From Azospirillum endophyticum (lineage in GTDB: Bacteria > Pseudomonadota > Alphaproteobacteria > Azospirillales > Azospirillaceae), in the NCBI RefSeq assembly GCF_016595245.1, contig NZ_JAENHM010000090.1:1-52831 (forward strand): a DNA stretch of 52,831 nucleotides. The letters are read 5' to 3'. Positions within the stretch are counted from its first letter, which is position 1. Each line of letters begins with the position of its first letter. Under the pieces are notes generated by a model. The model did no database searches and was not told where the DNA came from. It was given only the letters and a program-made list of their open reading frames with translations. This document shows positions 8,852 through 17,614 of the stretch, piece after piece. Position numbers and translations under genes: made by a program.

Positions 8852-10157
8852 GTGCCGTCTCCCGGATCAGGACGGGAGGCGGGGCGGCGGGAAGCCGGTC
8901 GCACAGGCCGTTCAGCACCGCCGCGGCCGGCGGCAGCATGGCGGCGGGCCGCAGCCGACGCAGCGGCAGGGCGGCGACACCGTCGCCGCGGTGGATGCTG
9001 CCGCTATGGTCGAGGCCGGGGACGGCGACCGGGATCAGCACCTCGGGGTCGCGGGGCAACGGCTGGCCGGGACGGGCCAGCACGATCATCGGCGTACGGG
9101 TGTCCGGCACCTCCGCGCCGTTCAGAGCCGACAGCCAGACCAGCGCATCGACCTCGCCCCCGGCCAGCAGGCTCTTCAGCCGGTAACGCAAGGGATCGTG
9201 CTCCGGTGGGCCGGCGCCCAGGCGGGACCGCAGCGGCACGCCGTACTGCCAAGCGCAGACGTAATTGGCGCCCAGCGCGTTGCCCTTGCCGCCCAGAGCC
9301 AAGCCGGCGCAGCGGGTGGATGCATTGGTGGTCACGACCAGCCGGTTGAAGGACTCGACCGCGACATCGCCGGCCGCCGGGTCCAGCGTGGCGGCGATCC
9401 AGCCGACGACCCCGAAGCGTGCCTCCCGCAGTGCCGTCGCGACACGGGCGAGATCCTCCATCACGATGCCGCCAACCCGATCACCACGCGGCCTTTCGCC
9501 GGCCACCAGCTGTGACAGCGCGGCGGCGATGACGGGGGCGTGGACCAGGTCGGCGGTCAGGCGTTCGAACCCGTCCGACGTCGCGCCGTCGTCGGGACCG
9601 ATGAGAAAGCCGCGCGCCGCGCCGGGCTCGCGGAACAGGGCCGTCGGCGGACGAACGATGCGGTCGAACAGGCGGGGGGCGTGACGGTCGAACTCCGAGC
9701 CGAACAGCACGAACAGGTCGGCCCGGTTGCGCAACTCGCCGAAGGTAGCGGTCATGGCCCCGGTCACCTGGAGCGCGCGCAGGCCGTGGAACAGGCTGTC
9801 GGACGCGGCGTGGTCGACCACCGCACCCAGCCGTTCGGCCAGCGCCAGGGCTGCGGAGATCCCGTCGGTGTCGGCGGCCAGCCCGCCGACGGCCGGCGAG
9901 GCGGCGTTCCGCAGCAAGGCCGCCGCCGCGTCCAGTGCTGCGTCGAGCGGCACGGCGCGGCCCCTGATGAAGCAATGGGCCGGCAGCGCCGGAAGGGCGA
10001 ACAGGCTGCGCGCCCGCGCACAGCCGTTGGCGGTCACCCTGAGCTGGCCGCCCCGATCGCGCATGACCGCGAGGTCGTCGCAGGCCATTGCGCAGAACGG
10101 GCATACGACATCGCCAGTCGAAGTCTGCAAGTGGGTTTCACCGGGTTCGCTGTCCAT
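8844..10157 (-). CDS. fhcB: Formyltransferase/hydrolase complex subunit B
   Basis: This 437-aa protein is homologous to the catalytic FwdB/FmdB subunit of archaeal formylmethanofuran dehydrogenase, but in methylotroph Fhc complexes subunit B is structural and not a redox enzyme. The N-terminus keeps four cysteines in FwdB-like spacing (Cys19, Cys22, Cys26, Cys46 in VVCPFCAMACDD and ANGCARAR). The region that should carry the tungsten-ligating Cys/Sec reads ASDSLFHG, with no cysteine. It is the first gene of the minus-strand fhc operon, preceded by a 218-bp divergent promoter region shared with the beta-RFAP synthase gene. Confidence 0.92.
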   Translation of the reverse strand: MDSEPGETHLQTSTGDVVCPFCAMACDDLAVMRDRGGQLRVTANGCARARSLFALPALPAHCFIRGRAVPLDAALDAAAALLRNAASPAVGGLAADTDGISAALALAERLGAVVDHAASDSLFHGLRALQVTGAMTATFGELRNRADLFVLFGSEFDRHAPRLFDRIVRPPTALFREPGAARGFLIGPDDGATSDGFERLTADLVHAPVIAAALSQLVAGERPRGDRVGGIVMEDLARVATALREARFGVVGWIAATLDPAAGDVAVESFNRLVVTTNASTRCAGLALGGKGNALGANYVCAWQYGVPLRSRLGAGPPEHDPLRYRLKSLLAGGEVDALVWLSALNGAEVPDTRTPMIVLARPGQPLPRDPEVLIPVAVPGLDHSGSIHRGDGVAALPLRRLRPAAMLPPAAAVLNGLCDRLPAAPPPVLIRETAHV

Positions 10158-10375
10158 ATCCTAAACCCCGCAGGTGACGTCGCATGTGGAGGGTTTGCAA
10201 AATGGCATGAAAACCCCATCTCGCTTCTATAGGGAAGCGAGAAAAACAATATAAAGCGAGTTCATATATTTAAAGGAGTAAGAATTTTTCTCTCTGTACT
10301 CATTGATTTTATGATCGTCAACTTTATTATGGATGAAAGGCGGCTGGTCGCCTTGGCTTTTGCGACAGGTAGGCC
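10158..10375. promoter_or_regulatory. Divergent promoter region fhcB / beta-RFAP synthase
   Basis: This 218-bp region is much more AT-rich than the flanking genes, especially 10240-10330. It separates the two divergent arms of the C1 island and probably holds both promoters. A 9-bp perfect inverted repeat (10219-10227 with 10234-10242, TCTCGCTTC arms, 6-nt centre) lies about 60 bp before fhcB, and the AAGCGAG core recurs once more at about 10254. It looks like an operator; no promoter boxes are convincing enough to name. Confidence 0.55.
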
Positions 10376-11410
10376 ATGATTTGCGGCGAACAGCGCATGA
10401 GGGTCGACGCGGTGCGGGTGGAGGTGCCCGCCCGGCTGCATCTTGGATTCCTCGACATGGAGGGCGGGCTGGGCCGGCGCTTCGGCAGCCTGGGCCTGAC
10501 GCTCGACGGGCTGGGTACGGAGCTGACGCTGGTCCGGGGCGACCCGGCGGGCGATGGTCCGGGCCGGGACTGCGACCGGGCGAGGGGATATCTCGACCGG
10601 CTGTGCGAGGCGCTGGATCTGGAGACCGGTTTCGCCCTGCGTCTGGGCCGGACCATCCCGTCCCATTCCGGGCTGGGATCGGGCACCCAGCTGGCGCTGG
10701 CCGTCGGGGCGGCGCTTTCGGCGCTGACCGGCCGGGCCCTGCCGCCGCGCCGGGTCGCCAGCCTGCTCGACCGGGGGGCGCGGTCGGGCATCGGGGTCGG
10801 TGCCTTCGAACAGGGCGGCGTCATCCTGGACGGCGGCAAGGGTGCTCTCGACGAACCGCCGCCGGTCATCAGCCGGATGGCCCTGCCGGAGGCATGGCGG
10901 ATGCTGCTGGTGTTCGACGATGCCAACCGCGGCCTGTCCGGCACGGCCGAGACGGTTGCCTTCCGCGACCTGCCGCCCTTTCCGGCGGACAAGGCGGCCC
11001 ATCTGTGCCGGCTGGCGCTGATGGTCGGGCTGCCGGCCCTGGCGGAAGGCGATGCGATGCGGTTCGGGGCGGCGGTGACGGAACTCCAGAGCGTGGTCGG
11101 CGACCATTTCGCTCCCGCGCAAGGAGGACGCTTCAGCAGTCCGGATGTCGCCGAGGTGTTGCGCTGGCTGCCTTCGGTCGGCGCCGCGGGAATCGGGCAG
11201 AGCTCCTGGGGGCCGACCGGCTTCGCCATCTTCGGCGATGCCGGAACGGCGGAAGGGGCGGCGGAGGATGCGAGGGCGCGCTGGCGGGGGCAGGCCAACC
11301 TGCGCTTCGTCGTCTGCCGGGGGCGGAACCGGGGTGCGGTGGTGGAAACCGTCTCCGGGCGTGGCGAAGTCGCTGCCGAATACGAAAAAGTCGCAAAAAA
11401 GACAGCATGA
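10376..11410 (+). CDS. mptG: Beta-ribofuranosylaminobenzene 5'-phosphate synthase
   Basis: This 344-aa GHMP-kinase-fold enzyme joins 4-aminobenzoate (pABA) to PRPP with loss of CO2 and pyrophosphate, the committed step of H4MPT synthesis. Diagnostic stretches are VEVPARLHLGFLDM near the start, IPSHSGLGSGTQLALAVG (the glycine-rich GHMP loop, about residues 93-110) and RSGIGVGAFEQGGVILDGG. The ATG at 10376 is used; an alternative in-frame ATG lies at 10397 and also fits the family start. It is first in a plus-strand run ending with fae. The pabB gene at 21-23 kb could supply its pABA. Confidence 0.93.
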   Translation: MICGEQRMRVDAVRVEVPARLHLGFLDMEGGLGRRFGSLGLTLDGLGTELTLVRGDPAGDGPGRDCDRARGYLDRLCEALDLETGFALRLGRTIPSHSGLGSGTQLALAVGAALSALTGRALPPRRVASLLDRGARSGIGVGAFEQGGVILDGGKGALDEPPPVISRMALPEAWRMLLVFDDANRGLSGTAETVAFRDLPPFPADKAAHLCRLALMVGLPALAEGDAMRFGAAVTELQSVVGDHFAPAQGGRFSSPDVAEVLRWLPSVGAAGIGQSSWGPTGFAIFGDAGTAEGAAEDARARWRGQANLRFVVCRGRNRGAVVETVSGRGEVAAEYEKVAKKTA

Positions 11411-11460
11411 GAAGGTAAGGTAAAAGAGAGTGGCAGGAAGCGATCCAGGGGCTTCATGTC

Positions 11461-12363
11461 ATGGAAAAACCATACATCATTCACGCCATTACTCCGGTGA
11501 AGGCGGTCAGTCCATTCGACATCAACATGGCTTACGATGCCGGCTATGGGGTCGTGGTCCCTTACACCAATGTCGAGACTGCCGAGGTCCCGGGTCTTGT
11601 CCAGGACATGATCTTCTCGCGTGCGCCGAGTGACACCAAGCGGACCGGGCTGTTCATCGCCGGTCGCGACATCCTGAAGGCGCTGGACATGCTGGAGGCG
11701 GCCCGTCAGGCCATGGTGCCGCCGTTCGAAATCTCGGTTTTCGCTGATCCGTCCGGGGCCTACACCACCGCCGCGGCGATGATCGCCAAGGTCGAGGCCC
11801 AGCTTGAAAAGGCCGGAATGGGGTTGGCAGGGGCACGGGTCGCTGTGTTCGGCGGCAAGGGGCCGGTGGGCGGCATCGCGGCGGTGCTGGCTGCGCGCGC
11901 CGGAGCGTCGGTGCGGCTGATCGGCCATGATGGCGCCGCCTCCGTCGCCGAGCGGGCCGCCTCCTACCATCAGCGGTTCGGCGTGACGCTGGGGGCGGTG
12001 GATGGGTCTACCGACGCCCACAAGTCCGCCATTCTGGCGGAGACCGACGTGGTGCTGGCGGTTGCCCGCGCCGGCGTGCAGGTGCTGAGCCGCGCCCAGA
12101 TCGCCGCCGCCCCCTCGGTGCGGGTGGTGGCCGACGTCAACGCCGTGCCGCCGGCCGGAGTGGAGGGGGTGGACGCCTTCAGCGACGGCGCGCCCATCGA
12201 CGGGACCGATGCGGTCGGCATCGGCGCGCTCGCCATCGGGAATGTGAAGTTCAAGACGCAGCATGGCCTGTTCAAGGCGATGCGCGAGGCGGCGAAGCCG
12301 GTCTATCTGGCTTTCGACGACGCCTTTACCCTGGCCCGTACCCAATGCCGGAAAGTGGCATGA
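11461..12363 (+). CDS. mtdB: NAD(P)-dependent methylene-H4MPT dehydrogenase
   Basis: This 300-aa enzyme oxidises methylene-H4MPT to methenyl-H4MPT. It starts MEKPYIIHAITPVKAVSPFD and shows AYDAGYGVVVPY and the dinucleotide-binding VAVFGGKGPVGGIAAVLAARAG (about residues 124-145). The family also includes MtdA, which works on folate as well; location among fae, mch and fhc and the overall start favour MtdB, but cofactor preference cannot be proven here. It lies 50 bp after the beta-RFAP synthase gene, with AGGGG upstream of the ATG. Confidence 0.92.
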   Translation: MEKPYIIHAITPVKAVSPFDINMAYDAGYGVVVPYTNVETAEVPGLVQDMIFSRAPSDTKRTGLFIAGRDILKALDMLEAARQAMVPPFEISVFADPSGAYTTAAAMIAKVEAQLEKAGMGLAGARVAVFGGKGPVGGIAAVLAARAGASVRLIGHDGAASVAERAASYHQRFGVTLGAVDGSTDAHKSAILAETDVVLAVARAGVQVLSRAQIAAAPSVRVVADVNAVPPAGVEGVDAFSDGAPIDGTDAVGIGALAIGNVKFKTQHGLFKAMREAAKPVYLAFDDAFTLARTQCRKVA

Positions 12364-13553
12364 TCCTGGTCGCCGCCCTGTCGGGTCGCGCCATCGCCCA
12401 GGCGGTGGCGCGCACCGGCGCCGTCGTGGCGACGCTGGACCAATTCGGTGATGCCGACCTGCCGGCGCCCGCCCGTCGCGTGCCGGGCGATCCCGTCGCC
12501 GGCTTCGACGGAGACGCGCTGATCGCCGCCGCCCGGGCGCTGGCCCCACCGGGCAGCGGCTTGGTCGTCGGATCGGGGTTCGAACAGGCTCCCGATCTGT
12601 TGGCCGCCCTGATCAAGGCCGGTCCCTACCGCTTGCTCGGCAACGGGCCGGAGGTGGTGCGGGCGGTGAAGGATCCGACCGACTTCGCCGCGCGGCTGGC
12701 GGCTCTGGGGCTGGAGGAGTTGAGCATCGGCCATCCGGAGACACGGACGGAGCCTCCCGGTGACGCGGTTCCGGGGGAATGGCTGGTCAAGCGCACCGGG
12801 GCGGCCGGGGGCTGGCACATCGTGCCCTGGGATGGCGGTCCGTTGCCGGGCGGACATTACCTGCAACGACGGGCGGCAGGCCGACCGGCCTCCGTCGCCT
12901 TCATCGCCGACCGATCCGGCCGGTGCGAGTTGGTGGCGGTCAGTCGGCAATGGGCCGATTCGGCGCCGGATGCGCCCTACCGCTATGGCGGGGCGGTGCT
13001 GCCGGTGGCGGTTCCGCTGTCGCTGGCCGACCGGCTGGCGGAAGCGGCCCGCCGCATCGCGGCGGAGTTCGGGCTGGTTGGGCTGAACAGCCTGGACCTG
13101 CTGGTCGATGGTGGAATGGATGGTCCATCCGTGACGGTGCTGGAGGTCAATCCGCGTCCGGGTGCCACGCTCGACCTGCTCGAACGCCATCGGCCGGGCG
13201 GGGTGATGCGCGCCCATCTCGACGCCTCGTCCGGGCGTGACTGGAGCCTGGGGGCGCCTCGTCCGGGCGTCATCGCCGGAGCGGTGGCCTACGTCACCGC
13301 GGCGATGACGGTGCCGGTCGGTTTCGCCTGGCCCCCCTGGTGCGCCGACCTCCCGCGAGCCGGCAGCGTCGTGGAGGCCGGGCAGCCGCTGTGCAGCGTC
13401 ACCGCCTGGGGCGGCGACGAGGGGGAGGCGAGGCGCCGCCTGTCCAGCCGGATCGAACGCATCGTCGCGGACTGCGCGCGGCGGGCCTGCCTTTTGGAAG
13501 AAACTGGCTCCAGGGAGAAAACCGGCGATGTCCTCGCTTCCCTTCAGTGTTAA
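12360..13553 (+). CDS. ATP-grasp family protein of the H4MPT cluster
   Basis: This 397-aa protein has the ATP-grasp layout: EWLVKRTGAAGGWHIVPW (nucleotide-binding lysine strand, mid protein), GHYLQRRAAGRPASVAFI, and the metal-binding VTVLEVNPRPGATLDLLERH. Comparable ATP-grasp proteins occur in methylotroph H4MPT clusters and are needed for cofactor formation, but the substrate is not known to me. The start at 12360 (ATGA overlap with the mtdB stop, GGAAAG upstream) is preferred over an in-frame ATG 15 bp earlier. Its end overlaps mch by 26 bp. Confidence 0.82.
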   Translation: MILVAALSGRAIAQAVARTGAVVATLDQFGDADLPAPARRVPGDPVAGFDGDALIAAARALAPPGSGLVVGSGFEQAPDLLAALIKAGPYRLLGNGPEVVRAVKDPTDFAARLAALGLEELSIGHPETRTEPPGDAVPGEWLVKRTGAAGGWHIVPWDGGPLPGGHYLQRRAAGRPASVAFIADRSGRCELVAVSRQWADSAPDAPYRYGGAVLPVAVPLSLADRLAEAARRIAAEFGLVGLNSLDLLVDGGMDGPSVTVLEVNPRPGATLDLLERHRPGGVMRAHLDASSGRDWSLGAPRPGVIAGAVAYVTAAMTVPVGFAWPPWCADLPRAGSVVEAGQPLCSVTAWGGDEGEARRRLSSRIERIVADCARRACLLEETGSREKTGDVLASLQC

Positions 13554-14493
13554 CCGGCTTGCCGCTCCCCTGGTCCATGCGCTGGTGGCCGATGCTGGCA
13601 TGTTGCGGATCGAGGTGGAGCAGCATCCCGCCGGCTGCACCGTGATCGATGCCGGCATCGACCGGCCCGGCAGCCTGGAGGCCGGTCGCCGCATTGCCGA
13701 GATATGCCTGGGCGGTGCCGGCAACGTGCGTATCGCCATGGACTCCCCCTTCGCCCATTGGCCGGCGCAGGTGACGGTCGGCGCCGCCGATCCGGTCCTG
13801 GCCTGTTTGGGCAGCCAATATGCCGGCTGGAGCCTGTCGGGGGAGAAGTTCTCGGCCCTGGGGTCCGGCCCTGGCCGTGCCCTGGCGGTGAAGGAACCGC
13901 TGTTCGCCGAACTCGGCTATCGCGACATGGCCGACCGTGCCGTGCTCGTGCTGGAAACCGACAAGCGGCCGCCGGCGTCGGTGGTGGAGAAGGTGGCGCG
14001 CGATTGCGGCGTGCCGGCCGAGCGCGTCACCCTGATCCTGACGCCGACCCGCAGCCCGGCCGGCATCGTCCAGATCGTCGCCCGCGTGCTGGAGGTGGGG
14101 CTGCACAAGCTGCACGCCCTGAACTTCCCGCTGGATCGGGTGCGCGACGGCGTCGGCTGCGCCCCGTTGCCGCCGCCGGGCCGCGACTTCGTCCAGGCGA
14201 TGGGCCGCACCAACGACGCCATCCTGTTCGGCGGCACCGTCCATCTGCTGGTCGACGGGCCGGACGACGATGCGGCCGATCTGGCGGCCCGTCTGCCCAG
14301 CTCGGCCTCCGCCGACTACGGCCGTCCCTTCGCCGACCTGTTCGCGGCGAGCGGCTTCGACTTCTTCAAGATCGACCCGATGCTGTTCAGCCCGGCCCGC
14401 GTGATCGTCACCGCCTTCGAGAGCGGCCGGAGCTTCAGCGCGGGAGCGCTGGCTCCGGCGCTGCTCGACCGCTCCTTCGGCATCGGCGTGTAG
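13528..14493 (+). CDS. mch: Methenyl-H4MPT cyclohydrolase
   Basis: This 321-aa enzyme hydrolyses methenyl-H4MPT to 5-formyl-H4MPT, linking MtdB to the Fhc complex. Recognisable stretches include EAGRRIAEICLGGAGNVRI, CLGSQYAGWSL, GSGPGRALAVKEPLF and GRTNDAILFGGTVHLLV. Length and start (MSSLPFSVNRLAAPLV) agree with bacterial Mch. AGGGAGAA precedes the ATG, which lies inside the end of the ATP-grasp gene, indicating coupled translation. Confidence 0.95.
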   Translation: MSSLPFSVNRLAAPLVHALVADAGMLRIEVEQHPAGCTVIDAGIDRPGSLEAGRRIAEICLGGAGNVRIAMDSPFAHWPAQVTVGAADPVLACLGSQYAGWSLSGEKFSALGSGPGRALAVKEPLFAELGYRDMADRAVLVLETDKRPPASVVEKVARDCGVPAERVTLILTPTRSPAGIVQIVARVLEVGLHKLHALNFPLDRVRDGVGCAPLPPPGRDFVQAMGRTNDAILFGGTVHLLVDGPDDDAADLAARLPSSASADYGRPFADLFAASGFDFFKIDPMLFSPARVIVTAFESGRSFSAGALAPALLDRSFGIGV

Positions 14494-14503
14494 GGGGCCG
14501 ACG

Positions 14504-15421
14504 ATGGGACGGAGCCGCATCGCCATCTTCGTGGACGGGGCCGACTGGCACACCCGGCGGCTGACCGCCGCCTTCGCCCGGCGGGGTGCGAAGGCGGCTG
14601 CGGTGTCGCTCAGCGCCTGCGGCTTCGGTCCGGACGGGCCGATAATTCCCGGCTTCGACGGTGGATTGCCCGACGCCTGTCTGGTCCGCACCATCTCCGC
14701 CGGCAGTTTCGAGCAGGTGACGCTGCGGCTGGGCGTGCTGCATGCGCTGGCCCATGCCGGGGTGCCGGTCGCCAACAATCCGGTTTCCATCGAACGCTGC
14801 GTCGACAAGAGCGCCACCGCCTTCCGGCTGGCTGCCGCTTGTGTGCCGACCCCGCGCACCTGGACCGTCGCCGATCCCGTCCAGGCGTCCGCCATCCTTG
14901 CCGCCCTCCATGCCGAGGGGCGGGCCGCAGTGCTGAAGCCGCTGTTCGGCTCGCAGGGCAAGGGGCTGCGCCGGCTCGATCCCGGCATGGGCCTGCCCGC
15001 TGCGGAGGAGGTCGCCGGCGTCTACCATCTTCAGGAGTATGTCGGGGCGGCGGATGGCGGCTGGTTCGACTGGCGCGTCTTCGTGGCGGACGGGCGACCG
15101 CTGGCCGCGGTGGTCCGTCAGGGCGACCACTGGATCACCAACGTCAAGCAGGGGGCGCGCTGCCACCCGGCCAATCCGGCGGGCGTGCTGGGCGATCTGG
15201 CGGTGGCCGCCGCCGCTGCGGTCGGCGCCGACTATGCCGGGGTGGACGTGATCCGCGCACCCGACGGCCGCTTCCTGGTGCTGGAGGTCAACAGCATGCC
15301 GGCTTGGCGCGGGCTTCAGGCGGTGACGCCGGTCGACGTGGCGCAGGCGCAGGCCGATCTGGTCCTGGCCCGACTGGCTTCGGCCTCACCTGTGTCGGCG
15401 GATGCGCGGAGGGCGGGATGA
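14504..15421 (+). CDS. RimK-like ATP-grasp ligase of the H4MPT cluster
   Basis: This 305-aa protein is a RimK/MptN-type amino-acid ligase: AVLKPLFGSQGKGLRRLD is the ATP-binding strand, VYHLQEYVG follows, and FLVLEVNSMPAWRGLQ is the metal site near the C-terminus. Archaeal MptN adds glutamate to H4MPT, and bacterial methylofuran carries a polyglutamate tail, so glutamylation of a C1 cofactor is a reasonable inference. It follows mch by 10 bp and overlaps the CitG-like gene by 4 bp (ATGA). Confidence 0.8.
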   Translation: MGRSRIAIFVDGADWHTRRLTAAFARRGAKAAAVSLSACGFGPDGPIIPGFDGGLPDACLVRTISAGSFEQVTLRLGVLHALAHAGVPVANNPVSIERCVDKSATAFRLAAACVPTPRTWTVADPVQASAILAALHAEGRAAVLKPLFGSQGKGLRRLDPGMGLPAAEEVAGVYHLQEYVGAADGGWFDWRVFVADGRPLAAVVRQGDHWITNVKQGARCHPANPAGVLGDLAVAAAAAVGADYAGVDVIRAPDGRFLVLEVNSMPAWRGLQAVTPVDVAQAQADLVLARLASASPVSADARRAG

Positions 15422-16509
15422 GCGCCCTGCTGCCGAACCCCGGCCATGATTGCCGGGCCTTGGTGGAGGAGGCCGTCTTCACCGCCTGCCGGCTGGAGCT
15501 GATGGCGCTGAAGCCCGGCAACGTCCACATCCACGCCGAAGGCCACGGCATGAGCGTGGCGCAGTTCCTGGACAGCGCCGCCGCCATCGCTCCCATCCTC
15601 GCCATGCCGGGCCGCCGGGTGGGGGAAGCGATCCTGGATGCCGTCGGGGCGACGCGGGAGATCGCCGGCTGCAATACCAATCTCGGCATCGTCCTGCTGC
15701 TGGCGCCACTCGCCGCTGCCGCGCTGTGCCGTGACAAGGGCGAGCCGCTGCGGCTGCGGCTGGCGCGGGTGCTCGACGGGCTGGATGTCGCCGACGCCGC
15801 CGACGCCTTCGCGGCGATCCGCCTCGCGCTGCCCGCCGGGCTGGGAGAGGCGGATCAGCATGACGTCGCCGAGGCGCCGCGCATCGACCTGCGGGCGGCC
15901 ATGGCGGCGGCGGCCGACCGCGACCTGATCGCGCGGCAGTACGCCACCGCCTTCGCCGACGTCTTCACCTTCGGCGTGGCGCGCGGCCGCTCGGCCCTGC
16001 GCCGCGGCGCCGGCGCGGCGGAGGTGGCGAGCGCCATCCATCTGGGATTCATGGCGCTGCACCCCGACTCCCACATCGCCCGCAAGCATGGCGGGGCGGT
16101 GGCCGAGCGGGTGCGGCAGCAGGCGTTCCGGCTGGAGCGGCGCCTCGCCGTCGGCCCCTCCTTCGGCGGCAATCCCGATGCCGCCCGCCGGCTCCTTGCT
16201 TTCGACCGCGCGCTGAAGCGGCGCGGCCTCAATCCGGGCACCTCCGCCGATCTGACGGTGGCCTGCCTGTTCGTACTTCGGCTGGCCGGCGAACTGCCGG
16301 CCGGACCGTGGCCGCCGGACGATAACCGGCGGAGCTGCCTGAAACCAATCATCGTGAAACCAACCGACACAGGGGAAACGCAATGCCCAAGATCGACAAG
16401 GTTATGGTCGGCGAAGCTCTGGTGGGCGACGGCAACGAGGTCGCTCACATCGATCTCATCGTCGGTCCGCGCGGCAGCGCCGCCGAGACCGCCTTCTGCC
16501 AGACCCTGA
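15418..16509 (+). CDS. CitG/MdcB-like triphosphoribosyl-dephospho-CoA synthase family protein, extended into fae
   Basis: This protein shows ALKPGNVHIHAEGHGM near the start and LNPGTSADLTVACLFVLRLAG near residue 290, both hallmarks of the CitG/MdcB family (phosphoribosyl transfer from ATP). Members recur in H4MPT clusters with unknown substrate. The homologous part ends at about 16290. The frame then stays open to 16509, giving 363 aa and a 127-bp overlap with fae. The extra C-terminal part is Arg/Ser/Pro-rich and looks like out-of-frame fae sequence, so either the normal stop was lost by mutation or a frameshift/sequencing error lies near 16290-16340. The start is an ATGA overlap. Confidence 0.8.
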   Translation: MSALLPNPGHDCRALVEEAVFTACRLELMALKPGNVHIHAEGHGMSVAQFLDSAAAIAPILAMPGRRVGEAILDAVGATREIAGCNTNLGIVLLLAPLAAAALCRDKGEPLRLRLARVLDGLDVADAADAFAAIRLALPAGLGEADQHDVAEAPRIDLRAAMAAAADRDLIARQYATAFADVFTFGVARGRSALRRGAGAAEVASAIHLGFMALHPDSHIARKHGGAVAERVRQQAFRLERRLAVGPSFGGNPDAARRLLAFDRALKRRGLNPGTSADLTVACLFVLRLAGELPAGPWPPDDNRRSCLKPIIVKPTDTGETQCPRSTRLWSAKLWWATATRSLTSISSSVRAAAPPRPPSARP

Positions 16510-16892
16510 CCAACCAGAAGGAAGGCGTGAACGGCCTGCTGGCCGTGCTGGCGCCCAACCTGATGGTCAAGCCCTCCACCGTCATGTTCAACAAGGTGAC
16601 GATCAAGAACGCCAAGCAGGCCGTGCAGATGTTCGGCCCGGCCCAGCGTGCCGTCGCCCTGGCGGTCGCCGAATGCGTTGAGGACGGCACCATCCCGGCG
16701 GACGAGGCCGACGACCTGTTCATCTCCGTCGGCGTCTTCATCCACTGGCAGGCGGAGGACGATCGCAAGATCCAGGACTACAACCACGAGGCCACCAAAC
16801 TGGCGCTGAAGCGCGCGGTGGCCGGCAGCCCGACCGTCCAGGAGATGTTGGACGGGATGGCCGCCGCGGTTCACCCCTTCGCCGCCTCCTGA
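16383..16892 (+). CDS. fae: Formaldehyde-activating enzyme
   Basis: This 169-aa Fae condenses formaldehyde with H4MPT to methylene-H4MPT, the entry of the pathway. It matches canonical Fae from end to end: VGEALVGDGNEVAHIDLIVG with the catalytic His22, NLMVKPSTVMFNKVTIKN, AVQMFGPAQRAVA and VGVFIHWQAEDD. GGGGAA lies 7 nt before the ATG. It is the last plus-strand gene of this run, and its end overlaps the convergent HisA-like gene by 22 bp. A second, atypical copy lies at 39.4 kb. Confidence 0.97.
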   Translation: MPKIDKVMVGEALVGDGNEVAHIDLIVGPRGSAAETAFCQTLTNQKEGVNGLLAVLAPNLMVKPSTVMFNKVTIKNAKQAVQMFGPAQRAVALAVAECVEDGTIPADEADDLFISVGVFIHWQAEDDRKIQDYNHEATKLALKRAVAGSPTVQEMLDGMAAAVHPFAAS

Positions 16893-17614
16893 CCGGCCGC
16901 GAAGGTTTCAGACGCGAAGCGGGCGAGCGTCCCGGCGTCAAGACGCCGGTCGTGGAGCGCGCTGGCCACCAGCACGGCATCGGTCCCGTGCGCGGCCAGC
17001 GCGTCCAGATCCGCCGCGTCGCGCACGCCGCCGGCCCCCCACACCCGGACCCCCGGGCGCCGGGCCGCCAGCGCCGCGATGCGGTCGAGGTCCGGACCCT
17101 CGCCCGAACCGACCCGGTCCAGCGTCATGGCGATCACCCGTGCGGGCCAGCGGCCGGCGTCCTCGTGCAACGCCGCCGGCCCCAGCGCTTCGCCCTGCCG
17201 GACGTCCAATGACAGCGCCACCCTGTCCTCTCCGGTCAGCGCCAGCGCCGCCTCCAGCGTCGTACCGTCGGTCTGGCTCTCGCTGCCGATCACCAGATGG
17301 CGGAGGCCGGCGTCGAGCCAGCGGCGGCAGTCGTCCGGCGTCGCCAGCCCGGCATCGATCCAGAAGGCGACCGCCGGCCAGCGTGCCTGGAGAGCGGCGA
17401 CGGTGGCGCGATGGTCGCCGTTTCCGCGGATCGCGTCGAGATCGGCGACATAGCAGGCGCGGAAGGGTTGCAGCGCCAGCAGCGCGGCCACGATATCCTG
17501 CGGTGCCGATCCTGGGGTCAGCGCGCTTTCGATGGGGCGGTAGCGGTCGCGCTCCCCCCGCTTGGCATGAACCACCTGCCCGCCCAGCAGGTCGATGACG
17601 GGAACGATGTCCAT
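16871..17614 (-). CDS. HisA-like TIM-barrel protein of the H4MPT/methanofuran cluster
   Basis: This 247-aa protein is related to HisA (ProFAR isomerase): VIDLLGGQVVHAKRGERDRY at the start, CYVADLDAIRGNG, VALSLDVRQGEALG and VRVWGAGGVRDAADL. It is not likely to be the histidine gene, because the neighbours are all C1-cofactor genes and HisAF-related proteins of this type accompany methanofuran/H4MPT genes in methanogens and methylotrophs. The ATG at 17614 sits in the same CCATGG as the probable start of the divergent MfnD-like gene. Function is unknown; a role in making the furan part is a guess. Confidence 0.75.
   Translation of the reverse strand: MDIVPVIDLLGGQVVHAKRGERDRYRPIESALTPGSAPQDIVAALLALQPFRACYVADLDAIRGNGDHRATVAALQARWPAVAFWIDAGLATPDDCRRWLDAGLRHLVIGSESQTDGTTLEAALALTGEDRVALSLDVRQGEALGPAALHEDAGRWPARVIAMTLDRVGSGEGPDLDRIAALAARRPGVRVWGAGGVRDAADLDALAAHGTDAVLVASALHDRRLDAGTLARFASETFAAGQEAAKG

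Noticed and set aside
12303..13739. Long minus-strand frames opposite the ATP-grasp and mch genes
   Set aside because: Shadow frames; the plus-strand genes have clear families and overlapping starts and stops.
16871..17614. Assignment of the HisA-like gene to histidine biosynthesis
   Set aside because: No other his gene is nearby, while HisAF-related proteins are known companions of H4MPT/methanofuran genes.
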